From positions 31,556-95,555 of the forward strand of contig PCBK01000092.1 of the NCBI GenBank assembly GCA_002731275.1: a stretch of DNA of 64,000 nucleotides, given 5' to 3'. The position numbers and the translations under genes were made by a program. The stretch comes from Deltaproteobacteria bacterium. GTDB lineage: Bacteria > Myxococcota_C > UBA6777. The notes beneath the pieces were generated by a model that did not search any database, was not told where the DNA came from, and saw only the letters and a list, made by a program, of their open reading frames with translations. This document shows, one piece after another, positions 54,768 through 64,000 of the stretch. Position 1 is the first letter of the stretch. Every line of letters starts with the position of its first letter.

Positions 54768-57377
54768 ATGAAAACACAGGCAACCAACCATAACAGACAT
54801 ATCACGATACGCTTTTGGTTATTGGCATTGTGTATACTCGCCACCCACTTACTCCTGTGGAGCTGTGCCCCAGCACCCTGCACAAACGATCGAGACTGTC
54901 AGAGTGGTTTCTTCTGCGACATCAGCGGCTATACCTGCGCCCCCGACAACGACACTTCGTGCCACAAAGGCGCCCTCCGCGTATGCTACACAGGTCCCAA
55001 TGGGACACAAGGAAGAGGTGAGTGCAAAGCTGGCGTGCAACAGTGTACAGACCAACAGACTTGGGGGGAGTGTGCCTCTGAACAGCTCCCAACGATCGAG
55101 CTGTGTGACAACAAAGACAATGACTGTGATGGTATCATCGACGAAGAGTGTAAGGCCTCAGAAGCTTGCAGCAAGCTCAACCTCAAGACACGATTTGTAC
55201 TTCAAGCGAAGCGCTCTCTGTCCTCCCCCAAGCGCATCGAATGTACACTGACCTTCACGAAAGACACTCCACAACTCCAGTGGGACACACAGCCAACGAT
55301 CCATCTGCACACTCCCACGTGGACACTTGCATCCCTCACCTTCGATAAACAAACATCACCCAAAGAGATCAAGATCGTCTTTTACGCAGCGTCTGCCTGG
55401 CAACAACCACTTCAATTTAGCGTGAAGGGTATTGGACTCCTCGACAATGAACGTGCACCCTGCCCCATCGAGTACAAGACCGAATCACTCAAAAGTGATT
55501 GCCCTGACAACATGGAAGACTGCGATGGGACTTGTGCCGATCTTTCGTCTTCTTCGGCACATTGTGGCCAATGTGGTCGCACCTGCAAGGCAGGACAGGG
55601 TTGCTGTGAAGGTGTCTGTAAAGAGCTCAAGACAGATCCCAAACATTGCGGGGCTTGTGGGACGACATGTGCTGTAGGTGAAACATGTTGTGGCACATGT
55701 GTGAAGATGGAGACATCAGCGACACATTGTGGCCAATGTGGCCACACCTGCAAAGACACGGAGAGCTGCCAACAAGGCGTCTGCGTAGCATGTCAGGCCT
55801 TTGAGACGATGTGCAAGGTGGGCAACACACGCTCTTGCCACAACTTGCAAGAAGACAACGCACATTGTGGCGCGTGTGGTCAGAGCTGTGAAGCGCCGGC
55901 GTCGTGCTTTGGGGGTAAGTGTCTTCGTTGTCGCCAGGACATCGAATGTGGGACGGGACGATTATGCCGAACAGGCAAATGTCTTCGTTGTCCAGGGGAT
56001 GTAGAGTGTGATGACGTCTCAATATTCTTGGGCAACAACGACGTGATTATCCAGAGTATCACAACAGATACACAAGGAAACCGGTATATTACAGGTCAAT
56101 TCTTTGAGAGTATCTACCTCAACAACACATCATATAGAGGATTTGGTTGGAACGATATCTTCGTACTCAAGCAAGACAAGCAAGGCAAAGACGTCTGGCT
56201 TCGTAGGGGCGGTGGAGAGGGATTTGATAAGCCAGCGGAGATCGTATGGGATCAAGCCAATCACCTTTACGTCTTCGGTGAGTATGGTGCGATGCAATCC
56301 TTTGGAGGGGCGCGTATCTCCACACCTGCGGAGTTCTTCCACGGTGGACAAAAGGCCCCTATGAAGCTCACCATCCCCAAAACAGGGATGAATGCACTCT
56401 TTGCGTCGCGCCTCAATCTGCAGGGCGAGCTGCAGTGGTTGGTTCCCATTTATGCGGGCAATAGGGTGAGTAATGCTTACGTCAAACACCATCCCAAAGG
56501 CGGAATTGTCGCGCTCTTTTCGGCGGAAGACCCATCTTCTATCCAATGCAACGGCAAAGAACTTCGCCAGAGCATCGATCCCGTAGGGACAAACAACACC
56601 TCTCACTGGGTCACCTTGCGAATCGACGCAAATGGACAATGTATGTGGGCGAGGGTCTTCGCGAAGGGTCCATACGACAACAACGCTACGGCGCTTGTGA
56701 TCCATTCTGATGGTTCGATCTTCGTAGGAGGAAGATTCGATGGGTCAGGGACATTTGGATCAAAAACAGTTCAATCAGTGGGGGAGACAGACATTGGGAT
56801 TGTCAAGCTATCGCCTGCCGGAAAACTCTTGTGGTACAAAACGTTTGGCACCAAGGAACGAGATGGGACCAGCGCCCTTGTGCTCGATCAAAAGGGGCAA
56901 TTATACGTAAGTGGCTCCTTTCGTGGCACACTGGCCATTGACACACTCCCCAAGCTGACCTCAGTCGATCTGGACATCTTCTTGATCAAGCTCGACACAA
57001 ACGGCGTCGCGACATGGTCCAGACAGCTAGGTGGTCGTGGAAGCGAGTCGTCTAAACAACTTATCTTCATGAAGGATCAGTCTCTATTGTTGGTGGGTGT
57101 ATTTTGGGATGTCTTGCAGTTTGGGACACTCTCACTCACATCGAGAGGAGCGAGTGACATTTTCGTCGCCAAGTTCGATACAACAGGTGGTATTGTAAGC
57201 CTTGTACAGGGTGGTGGAAAGAGAGCAGAAGAGGTCCGCTCAGCCCATCTCGACGCACAAGAAAGATTGTACGTTACAGGCTCCTTTCTCAGCACCACAC
57301 CACAATTTGGTCATATCACAACAAACAAAAATCCAAAAAACAAGACCTTTGGCTACGTCTGGACACTCACACCTTGA
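54768..57377 (+). CDS. Surface lipoprotein: MopE-like motif, cysteine modules and beta-propeller
   Basis: 869 residues. Signal peptide with lipobox LLWSC. Residues 35-130 are cysteine-rich and contain a MopE-like NKDNDCDGIIDE motif. A non-repeat domain (about 130-245) follows. Five or six modules of about 45 residues (245-420) have the CG.CG..C pattern, such as HCGQCGRTC and HCGACGTTC. From 430 on, strands of a propeller, each like GNRYITGQF, GQLYVSGSF or ERLYVTGSF, resemble SBBP repeats. Modules of the same kind fill the large protein encoded next. Likely on the outer surface; ligand unknown. A hairpin with a T-run at 57379-57407 ends the gene. Confidence 0.88.
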   Translation: MKTQATNHNRHITIRFWLLALCILATHLLLWSCAPAPCTNDRDCQSGFFCDISGYTCAPDNDTSCHKGALRVCYTGPNGTQGRGECKAGVQQCTDQQTWGECASEQLPTIELCDNKDNDCDGIIDEECKASEACSKLNLKTRFVLQAKRSLSSPKRIECTLTFTKDTPQLQWDTQPTIHLHTPTWTLASLTFDKQTSPKEIKIVFYAASAWQQPLQFSVKGIGLLDNERAPCPIEYKTESLKSDCPDNMEDCDGTCADLSSSSAHCGQCGRTCKAGQGCCEGVCKELKTDPKHCGACGTTCAVGETCCGTCVKMETSATHCGQCGHTCKDTESCQQGVCVACQAFETMCKVGNTRSCHNLQEDNAHCGACGQSCEAPASCFGGKCLRCRQDIECGTGRLCRTGKCLRCPGDVECDDVSIFLGNNDVIIQSITTDTQGNRYITGQFFESIYLNNTSYRGFGWNDIFVLKQDKQGKDVWLRRGGGEGFDKPAEIVWDQANHLYVFGEYGAMQSFGGARISTPAEFFHGGQKAPMKLTIPKTGMNALFASRLNLQGELQWLVPIYAGNRVSNAYVKHHPKGGIVALFSAEDPSSIQCNGKELRQSIDPVGTNNTSHWVTLRIDANGQCMWARVFAKGPYDNNATALVIHSDGSIFVGGRFDGSGTFGSKTVQSVGETDIGIVKLSPAGKLLWYKTFGTKERDGTSALVLDQKGQLYVSGSFRGTLAIDTLPKLTSVDLDIFLIKLDTNGVATWSRQLGGRGSESSKQLIFMKDQSLLLVGVFWDVLQFGTLSLTSRGASDIFVAKFDTTGGIVSLVQGGGKRAEEVRSAHLDAQERLYVTGSFLSTTPQFGHITTNKNPKNKTFGYVWTLTP

Positions 57378-57378
57378 A

Positions 57379-57407
57379 CGAGAACAGCCTACACAGTCTC
57401 GCTTTTT
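57379..57407 (+). terminator. Probable terminator of the lipoprotein gene at 54768
   Basis: CGAGA (57379-57383) pairs with TCTCG (57397-57401), followed by C and five T. The stem is short and the loop long, so moderate to low confidence. Confidence 0.4.
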
Positions 57408-57411
57408 AAGC

Positions 57412-57476
57412 GGCGAATCATTCACTCTTTGAAGAGGCGAGTCGTTCACTCTTTGAAGAGGCGAGTCGTTCACTTT
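57412..57476. repeat. 24-base tandem repeat, 2.7 copies
   Basis: GGCGA.TC.TTCACTCTTTG, then AAGA, at 57412-57435 and 57436-57459, and a partial third copy at 57460-57476. Two bases differ between the first and second copies. It lies between convergent genes and is followed by T-rich sequence; too short and irregular to be CRISPR. Confidence 0.8.
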
Positions 57477-57544
57477 GTGTTGATGGAGTCATTGTAGAGA
57501 GAGGATGTTGGGGGGTAAGCTGGAGAGAAAGTTACGAAAGCATC

Positions 57545-60500
57545 CTAACGAACAAAGAAGCGGAAGCGACCTATAAATGCGTCTGTTGAATTCAGTGTCG
57601 CGTTGCTGCTCGTCGTGATGCTCCCTGAGGCGCTGTACATCACCTCGTGTGATGCTGTGAAGCCTAGGAAAGATCGATTGTTACATTTGCGACTGTCGAT
57701 CGAGCTGTTTTTGAAACTCATCGCAGACATCACGACGTTACATGCATAACAACTCGTCCTTGACACGACCACACCGTAACCATTCCCCCATGAACCTCCC
57801 CATCCCTGGTTGGACGCATCGTATCCGGAGATAGAGAGAATGTGTCCATTGTTCAATGTGATGGGACGTGAGTGCTGCGCAACACGCTGGTACTGTAAGG
57901 TGTTTGCATTAACCGAGGTCAACTGACTCGTCGTCCAGCTCACATTTCTCGTACCAAATCCGCTGTACACAAGTGTGCCGCTGGTGTTGTACAGCGCGGT
58001 CATTACCTCTGCTCCCGACCAACTCGCCATCGTATACGTCACACACCTATCAAACCAGGTAGCAACGTTACAGTTGAGGTCTTCGGCTGCTGTGTTGTTT
58101 ACATCGACACACGCTGTCCAACCTCCACCGTTGGCCTGCATCTCACAGAACACCTGGAAGGGAGGATTCCCGCCAGCTCCGTCGGGATCAATGCTGTACA
58201 TACCACTCGTTGTGAATCCTAATTGAAGCCACTCTTTACAACTCTTCGCGTCTGCTTTGACACATGAGCCACTGTTACAAATCTGTCCCGTCGCACACTT
58301 CACACCACAAGCACCGCAGTGATTGCTATTGTCGGATGTATCGACACACGCTGTCCCACAGATCTGTTGTCCGGTGGGGCAAACATTGAAGCAAGCGCCG
58401 TTGATACAGGTTTGATGACCTGCACACTTTGTCCCACACCCACCGCAGTTTTGAGGATCAATATTTGTATTTGAACAAGAGCCACTGCAATTCGTTTGTC
58501 CTGTCGAACACGAAAGCTTACAGCTCCCTGCATCACAAACCTCACCACTCTTACATGCCGTCGCACAACTCCCGCAATATTGGCGATTTGTGTTTGTATC
58601 GACACACGCGCCACCACAAAGAGTCAGCCCGCCAGAACATACACAACTTCCGCCACTACAGAATTGTCCTCCGACACACTTCGTTCCACACGCACCACAG
58701 TTGTTACTGTCAGCTTGCACGGCTGTACACAGACCACCACAGACGAGTTGGCCTGCAGGACACACAACCTTACAAGCACCAGAGACACAACTCTCACCGG
58801 CCTGACAAGCAGTCGTACATCCACCACAATACTGTGTATTGGTCTGTATATCGACACAATTGCCGTTACAATCAGTCATTCCAGAAGGACATTCACACTT
58901 GCTGTTGTTGCAGGACTTACCACCAGTACACTTCGTGCCACATGCACCACAGTGGTTGGTATCAGAGGAGAGTTGGACACATACACCCGAACAATTTGTC
59001 TGTGATGTTGGACAAGAGATTGTACAGCTTCCGGCGTTACACACTTCCCCGGACTTACATTGGGTGCCACATGCGCCACAATTCACACGATCTGTTTGTA
59101 CATCGACACACAAGCCACCACACGCTGTTTGCCCGTTGGGACAGGAGTATTCGCACTTACCAGCCACACAAGTCTGCCCAGAAGAGCACGTCGTCCCACA
59201 GGTGCCACAGTTGGCGCGATCTGTCTGCGTATCCACACAAGTATTGTTACACACCTTGAGAGAGCCAGGACACGCACAGCTACCGCTTGTACAGACCTGT
59301 CCACCAGTACACTTCGTGCCACATGCGCCACAGTTGTTGCTGTCGCTGTTGGTATCAGTACATTGTTGATTACATGCAGTCTGTCCGGTGGGACAAGAGT
59401 ATTCACACTTACCAGAGACACAGACCTGTCCAGTTGAACATGTCGTCCCACAAGCACCACAGTTGGTGCGATCTGTCTGTGTGTCTACACAGACATTGTT
59501 ACATGTGCTCAATGAGCCTGGACATGCACAGCTTCCGCCTGTGCAGAGCTGCCCACCTGCGCATGTCGTGCCACACGCACCACAGTTATTGTTGTCGCTT
59601 TTGGTGTCGACACATTGCTGACCACAAACAGTTTGCCCTGTGGGGCAAGAGAATTCGCACTTGCCAGCCACACAGAGTTGGCCAGTCGAACACTTTGTCC
59701 CACAACCGCCACAGTTGGCACGATCTGTCTGTGTATCAATACATGTCCCGCTGCAATCACTCATTGTGCCAGGACAGGCACAGCTTCCGCTCGTACAAAG
59801 TTTACCACCTGTACATTTTGTCCCACACGCCCCACAGTGGTCGAGATTGGTGTTTGTATCGACACAAAGGTTACTACACACCTTCAGTCCTGAAGAGCAC
59901 GTCACCTGACAGCTACCTTGTACACAAAATTGTCCTTGTGGGCAGGTCGTTCCACATTGTCCACAGTGCGCGGTGTCTGCCTGTGTATTCACACAACTGC
60001 CACTGCAATTGGTTTGGCCTTTTGGACAGCTCAACTCACACATACCGGCAGTACAGACTTCGCCAGCCCCACAGGTATTTTTGCAGACACCACAGTGGAA
60101 GCGATTGGTCTGTGTATCAACACAAGTCGCGTCACAAACAGATTGACCCTTTTGGCAGTTGAGCACACATTGACCACTCTGGCAGATCTCACCGTCCGCA
60201 CAAGCGGTGCCACACTTACCACAGTGGACTCGCTCACTTTGAAGGTCAAAACATCCACCATTACAATCAGTCTGCCCTGTTGGACAGGAGATCAGACATG
60301 TTCCATTGGCACATACTTCGCCTTTTTGACAGGCTTTTCCACACGCCCCACAGTTATCTTTGTCAGCCTTCAAGTTGATACAGGTTCCATTACAGTCTTC
60401 TTGACCGACTGGACACTTGGCTTCGACACATTTGCCTTGATCACAATAGTGTTGACGGGGACAGTCTTTGACTTCCGACGCCCACTCGAAACAACCTTTG

Positions 60501-61111
60501 GCATTTTTGACACAGAGTTTATATTGACCGGGGATCTCAGTGGCTTTCGTCTGACACTCAAAAGCGCCCTCTGTGCACTGTTCGGCAGGACAGTCAGGGA
60601 CACATTTTTCTTCTTCACACTTCTCGCCGTCACCGCAGGCTTTCCATCCCTTACACTCACCCCATACACCAAGCGAGCACTCTTGCGTCCCCTTGATACA
60701 AGCGTTGCTGTCTTTGGGCAGACAACCCCGCGAGTCTCCGGGCGCACACTGCACACAGTAACTGTCTGAGCAAACAGGTTTCTCTGGTTCTTTACAGTGC
60801 TCATTTTTCAAACAGTCCACACAAGCTCCCGAGCCTGCACAGTACGAACTTTCCGGACAGTCCTTATCCGAGCCGCAAACACACTTGTTGTCTTGATTGC
60901 ACTTCTTGGTCGGGCTACCATCGGACTGACAGTGTTCATCTTTTAGACAAGTCACACAGCGACCGGTCTTTCCGTCACTAGAAATAAGACATCGGTCTGT
61001 ACACTCATCACATCCGGGCGTTGTGACTGTCACCTCCCCCGAACATCCTAACGCGAGCAGCACAACAAGGGCAAACGAACACGTCACCCAACGAAAAAGT
61101 TTGTATTGCAT
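57545..61111 (-). CDS. Giant cysteine-repeat lipoprotein with fibrinogen-like C-terminal domain
   Basis: 1188 residues from the ATG at 61111 (AGGAAG upstream); the open frame runs to 61192 but the signal peptide begins here, with lipobox LALGC. Cysteine-rich non-identical modules fill residues 30-230. Then come 17 consecutive repeats of 41 or 43 residues, each C.....C...C...(about 8)..CG.CG..C..G..C....C. Repeats 5 to 10 alternate short and long, pointing to duplication of a two-repeat unit. After residue 965 the sequence resembles a fibrinogen-like C-terminal domain (NGGGWTACVDV, a GMYSIDPDG start), which usually binds sugars or acetylated ligands. A large surface or adhesin-like protein is likely. 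Confidence 0.88.
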   Translation of the reverse strand: MQYKLFRWVTCSFALVVLLALGCSGEVTVTTPGCDECTDRCLISSDGKTGRCVTCLKDEHCQSDGSPTKKCNQDNKCVCGSDKDCPESSYCAGSGACVDCLKNEHCKEPEKPVCSDSYCVQCAPGDSRGCLPKDSNACIKGTQECSLGVWGECKGWKACGDGEKCEEEKCVPDCPAEQCTEGAFECQTKATEIPGQYKLCVKNAKGCFEWASEVKDCPRQHYCDQGKCVEAKCPVGQEDCNGTCINLKADKDNCGACGKACQKGEVCANGTCLISCPTGQTDCNGGCFDLQSERVHCGKCGTACADGEICQSGQCVLNCQKGQSVCDATCVDTQTNRFHCGVCKNTCGAGEVCTAGMCELSCPKGQTNCSGSCVNTQADTAHCGQCGTTCPQGQFCVQGSCQVTCSSGLKVCSNLCVDTNTNLDHCGACGTKCTGGKLCTSGSCACPGTMSDCSGTCIDTQTDRANCGGCGTKCSTGQLCVAGKCEFSCPTGQTVCGQQCVDTKSDNNNCGACGTTCAGGQLCTGGSCACPGSLSTCNNVCVDTQTDRTNCGACGTTCSTGQVCVSGKCEYSCPTGQTACNQQCTDTNSDSNNCGACGTKCTGGQVCTSGSCACPGSLKVCNNTCVDTQTDRANCGTCGTTCSSGQTCVAGKCEYSCPNGQTACGGLCVDVQTDRVNCGACGTQCKSGEVCNAGSCTISCPTSQTNCSGVCVQLSSDTNHCGACGTKCTGGKSCNNSKCECPSGMTDCNGNCVDIQTNTQYCGGCTTACQAGESCVSGACKVVCPAGQLVCGGLCTAVQADSNNCGACGTKCVGGQFCSGGSCVCSGGLTLCGGACVDTNTNRQYCGSCATACKSGEVCDAGSCKLSCSTGQTNCSGSCSNTNIDPQNCGGCGTKCAGHQTCINGACFNVCPTGQQICGTACVDTSDNSNHCGACGVKCATGQICNSGSCVKADAKSCKEWLQLGFTTSGMYSIDPDGAGGNPPFQVFCEMQANGGGWTACVDVNNTAAEDLNCNVATWFDRCVTYTMASWSGAEVMTALYNTSGTLVYSGFGTRNVSWTTSQLTSVNANTLQYQRVAQHSRPITLNNGHILSISGYDASNQGWGGSWGNGYGVVVSRTSCYACNVVMSAMSFKNSSIDSRKCNNRSFLGFTASHEVMYSASGSITTSSNATLNSTDAFIGRFRFFVR

Positions 61112-61509
61112 GGTGTCTTCCTTCTGTAAAAAAGAAGCTCCGAGGTTCCGAACCAGACGAAGCCATCTCCAAAGATTGTTATACAGCGACACTCCTTGTC
61201 TGCTGTTGGTCGTGTGGGATGCGAAAATGCCTTATCAATCACACACATTTCCTCCCTATATACATATCACACAGTGTGGTGAGTGAGCAAAATTGCTCAC
61301 TCATCACCGCTCTCGTAAGTACGCCAACAAGGAACGTCCAAAGTACGACAACACCTTGACAATCTTCCATTGACTCAACACAAATGGAGCTTTGTGTTGC
61401 AAAAAAGAACAAAGGCTCAAAAGCAGATGATGACTCCTTCTCTTGTGTAAAGCGAGATGGTAGGTTCTTGCCCCAACACACATCCAAATCGAGAGAAGGA
61501 GAATGTCAC
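61112..61509. other. Divergent control region with two adjacent palindromes
   Basis: 398 bases between divergent surface-protein and LRR genes. CACAC-A-GTGTG at 61268-61278 is followed directly by a 22-base inverted repeat, arms GAGTGAGCAA (61281-61290) and TTGCTCACTC (61293-61302) around AA. Both look like operators. A weaker promoter, TTGACA (61356-61361) with CACAAA (61379-61384) at 17 bases, may drive the + gene. Confidence 0.65.
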
Positions 61510-63636
61510 GTGGCAAAGATGACACAATGGTTCGAAGAGTTACAGTCACTGCTTACAAAGACAGAGCGTGATGACACGTGGGAAACACACGTTTGTGAGC
61601 GGCTTGAGAATGCATACAGCCTCAATGAACAAACATACACAACAGAGTGGCTCCCGTACCTTCAAGAACCTTCTTTGCAGTGGAATGCCCCACTCAAAGA
61701 GTTGGGGGATCTAGGAGAGTTCGAGTATTGGTGTAGACTCGCCCCATTCGCATCTTTTGGATACGCACCTGATTACGGTTATCTCGAAGACGAAGACCTT
61801 ATGCTGCTCGCAGGTTCTCCCTACCTACCACAACTCTCCTCACTTGACATGAACAGCAAGCACATGAGCCTTGAGGGTGTGCATAGGGTGTTGAGCACCC
61901 CTAATCTTACGGGCCTACGCAAGCTTTCCATACGTCCCAACAAACACATTGGCGTTGAGGGTCTTGAAACACTCTTTTCGTTGCCATCACTGTCCAACAT
62001 TGAGGAGCTGTTCTTGTGGTCCAACCAGGACCTCTGTAGTGAACAGTTTGCCGTGCTATCGAACGCTCCTTTTCTCTCCAATCTGAGGAGCCTCAACCTT
62101 TACGCCTTTGAGACTCATGTTGATGGCCTTGCCGCGCTCTTTTCATCACCAAAGCTCTCAAAGTTACGTGAATTGTACTTTCAAAGTATGTATTTGCATG
62201 ACGAAGATCTTCAAGCCATGGCCCACGCAGAAGCATTGAGTGGAGTTCAAAAGCTCTACTTCATCGACAACAACCTCAGCCAAGAAGCCCCCAACATCCT
62301 CGCCAACACGCCACTACTCAATGACCTTCGTTCGCTCTACATCTCCGCTCATCACTTCTCACAAGAAGGCTTGCATGCCCTCTTGTCCTCACCTCAACTC
62401 TCCCAGCTTGAGACACTCAATCTCAGCGACTGTACCCTGAACGTCCATTGGACGGAGTCTCTGGAAAAACTGTCATCACTCCGCGCTTTGAATCTCAATC
62501 GCTGCGAGCTCGATGAACGCGACGGGATGAGGCTTGCGCAAGTGACCTCTCTTACAAAACTTCGCCATCTCGCGCTCGCAGGGAACAGTATCGGTAGAGC
62601 TGGACTGACAGCCCTCGCAGATGCCCCTCTCGCTGCGAATTTGACCGAACTCTACCTCAGAGGCAACAGCATCGGTGCTGATGGTCTGACTGCCCTCGCA
62701 CACTCCTCACACTTCGAAAAGATTGAACATCTTTACCTCGAAGAAAACAACATCACAGACAGCGGTGTGGAGCAGTTTGCGATGTCCTCCAACACCAGAC
62801 GACTTCGTTGGTTATCCTTCTCCAAAAACTCACTCACAGCACGATCAGCCAAGGCCCTCGCGAGAGCCCACTTCCTTTCAGAGCTGCGTTATCTGTGTCT
62901 TAGAGACAATGAGCTTGGTCCAGAAGCGATCGAAGCGCTCGCCAGATCACCACAACTCTCCCAGCTCCAGACACTCGTGCTCCACAACTGTAAAATAGAG
63001 GACGAAGGGCTCAAGCTCCTGGCAAATGCCCCATTCAAAAGTCTGAATAAGCTTTACATGTACAACAACGACATCACATCAGAGGGTGTCATCGCGCTCT
63101 CTCAATCACCCCTACTCGCTCACCTACATCTACTCGACATCTCATATAACGACATAGGTGATGAGGGCGCAAAGGCACTCGCACAGTCTCCTCACACGAC
63201 AGCTCTGAGAACACTCGACCTCGAAAAGACAGGGATTCAGGATGAAGGCGCAAAGGCGCTCGCAGAATCCACGAACTTACCACGTCTACAAAAGCTTCAC
63301 CTCAAGATGAACCAGATCGGAGACAACGGAGGCGTCGCGTTCGGAGAAACTTCGACGCTCACAAGGTTAGAAGAGATCACACTCAATGACAATCGCATCG
63401 GGGATAAGACAGCGATTGCGTTTGCCAACAACGAACATCTCGGAAATCTTCGCCACCTCTCTTTTGGAGGCAATCGCTACATTGGGACCAAGGGATATAC
63501 GGCGTTGTGTACATCCAAACATCTCTCGCGATTGATTCGGTTTTACTATCTTGGCGCGCTGTCTCATAGCGAGCTCAAAAGAATCAACACTGACAAAGAC
63601 ACCCTCCTCAAAGAGATCTGTCAGTCAGAAGTGTAA
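61510..63636 (+). CDS. Leucine-rich-repeat protein, paralogue of the gene at 21983
   Basis: 708 residues from the GTG at 61510, which lies 8 bases after GGAG; the ATG at 61519 is too far from that site, and the longer frame from 61384 lacks one. Residues 1-85 are the same N-terminal module as in the protein at 21983 (WLPYL, WNAPLKE, APFASF). About 21 LRRs of ribonuclease-inhibitor type follow, e.g. LTELYLRGNSIGADGLTALA and LRTLDLEKTGIQDEGAKALA, to near the end; there is no separate C-terminal domain. No signal peptide, so probably cytoplasmic. Function unknown beyond protein binding. Confidence 0.88.
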   Translation: MAKMTQWFEELQSLLTKTERDDTWETHVCERLENAYSLNEQTYTTEWLPYLQEPSLQWNAPLKELGDLGEFEYWCRLAPFASFGYAPDYGYLEDEDLMLLAGSPYLPQLSSLDMNSKHMSLEGVHRVLSTPNLTGLRKLSIRPNKHIGVEGLETLFSLPSLSNIEELFLWSNQDLCSEQFAVLSNAPFLSNLRSLNLYAFETHVDGLAALFSSPKLSKLRELYFQSMYLHDEDLQAMAHAEALSGVQKLYFIDNNLSQEAPNILANTPLLNDLRSLYISAHHFSQEGLHALLSSPQLSQLETLNLSDCTLNVHWTESLEKLSSLRALNLNRCELDERDGMRLAQVTSLTKLRHLALAGNSIGRAGLTALADAPLAANLTELYLRGNSIGADGLTALAHSSHFEKIEHLYLEENNITDSGVEQFAMSSNTRRLRWLSFSKNSLTARSAKALARAHFLSELRYLCLRDNELGPEAIEALARSPQLSQLQTLVLHNCKIEDEGLKLLANAPFKSLNKLYMYNNDITSEGVIALSQSPLLAHLHLLDISYNDIGDEGAKALAQSPHTTALRTLDLEKTGIQDEGAKALAESTNLPRLQKLHLKMNQIGDNGGVAFGETSTLTRLEEITLNDNRIGDKTAIAFANNEHLGNLRHLSFGGNRYIGTKGYTALCTSKHLSRLIRFYYLGALSHSELKRINTDKDTLLKEICQSEV

Positions 63637-63689
63637 ACGATAAGACGATCATTCTCCCTAACAACCACGCGACTCTTGGTATGACTAAC

Positions 63690-63709
63690 GGGGACCGAAG
63701 GCGGTCCCC
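63690..63709. other. Strong GC hairpin after the LRR gene
   Basis: GGGGACCG and CGGTCCCC around AAGG form eight perfect pairs. Without a T-run on either side it may be a weak terminator or the scar at the end of the IS66 fragment. Confidence 0.5.
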
Positions 63710-63718
63710 CAGCGCGGA

Positions 63719-64000
63719 CTACGTCCTTGCCTTCCCCTCCAGTTGATGCCTTCGGCTATTGATCGCTGTCTCATCGGCATTCACGTACTCTGAGCATGCG
63801 ACATGGTTTTTCATTCTATCGTAGATAGGCTTCAAAAGCTCTGCACATTGATGAAACAGGTCTTTTAGTGTACTTCGATTGAGCGGGACGCCCGCTCTTT
63901 TGAGGATTTTCTCTTGTCGATAGAGTGGAATAGAGTCAGCACATTTTTGAACAACGACGTGTGCGTGAAGTCCGGGGCCATAGTGTGTTCCTTCAGTGAC
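63719..64000 (-). pseudogene. IS66-family transposase fragment, 3' part broken, 5' end beyond the window
   Basis: Reading the minus strand from the window edge gives 93 residues to a TAG. YGPGLHAHVVV, CADSIPLYRQEKIL, a RAGVPLNRSTL block and NADETAIN are typical of IS66 TnpC just before and at a catalytic acidic residue of its DDE core. Right after ADET the family sequence stops, with QLEGKART then a stop, so the C-terminal half of the catalytic core is missing. The fragment is therefore inactive. The N-terminal part lies past 64000 and could be intact or not. Confidence 0.85.

Noticed and set aside
57412..57476. Possible CRISPR array
   Set aside because: Units are directly adjacent without spacers and number fewer than three; no cas genes are near.
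59918..60769. Long + strand frames opposite the cysteine-repeat gene (also 58429-59259, 59287-60162)
   Set aside because: They are by-products of repeated Cys/Gly codons on the other strand; composition is unnatural and no start signals are present.
1..64000. tRNA or rRNA genes, origin of replication, prophage
   Set aside because: None seen by eye; no cloverleaf, rRNA core sequence, DnaA-box cluster or phage structural genes.

Overview
The window looks like chromosome from a deltaproteobacterial-grade Gram-negative bacterium, most like Myxococcota/Bradymonadales. The signs are many cysteine-patterned lipoproteins with MopE-like motifs, eukaryote-like Ser/Thr kinases, ribonuclease-inhibitor-type LRR proteins, HEAT and FG-GAP proteins, a PilZ-DnaJ fusion and a complete Na+-pumping NADH:quinone reductase, which fits a marine or salt-adapted life. 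This placement is inference from gene families; no rRNA or tRNA gene was seen.

Layout. 0.2-12.6 kb: one tightly packed + strand operon (membrane coiled-coil protein, MoxR ATPase, exported membrane protein, ABC ATPase and permease, DUF58 protein, two VWA membrane proteins), a Bat/MoxR-type envelope system with its own ABC transporter. 12.7-20.7 kb: nqrABCDEF, apbE and nqrM, that is the pump plus its flavin-attachment and Fe-site maturation factors, with a promoter overlapped by a palindrome, a structured leader and two internal hairpins. 20.7-29.5 kb: lipoproteins, an LRR protein, a CRTAC1-like protein and, most notably, two copies of a roughly 230-nt minus-strand RNA gene at 20.69-20.92 and 27.42-27.65 kb. 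Each has a perfect terminator, several hairpins presenting GGA, compensatory base-pair changes between the copies and an upstream TGTGA-N6-TCACA site at the same distance. I read these as CsrA/RsmA-sequestering RNAs of the CsrB/RsmZ type.

29.5-30.7 kb is gene-free and built of two families of hairpin repeats. 30.7-37.0 kb is a minus-strand operon of a membrane Ser/Thr kinase, an LRR protein and a giant kinase with a HEAT ectodomain. 37.2-39.3 kb holds two paralogous putative outer-membrane proteins, then an NtrC-type regulator and a cysteine-rich lipoprotein. 42.4-46.0 kb carries a RecD2-like helicase and an unrecognised possible nucleic-acid protein. 46.4-54.7 kb is mixed: rhomboid-TPR protease, PilZ-DnaJ protein, cytochrome-copper monooxygenase lipoprotein, PhnA, HEAT protein and cupin. 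54.8-61.1 kb has two large cysteine-repeat surface lipoproteins; 61.5-63.6 kb a third LRR protein; the right edge is a truncated IS66-type transposase.
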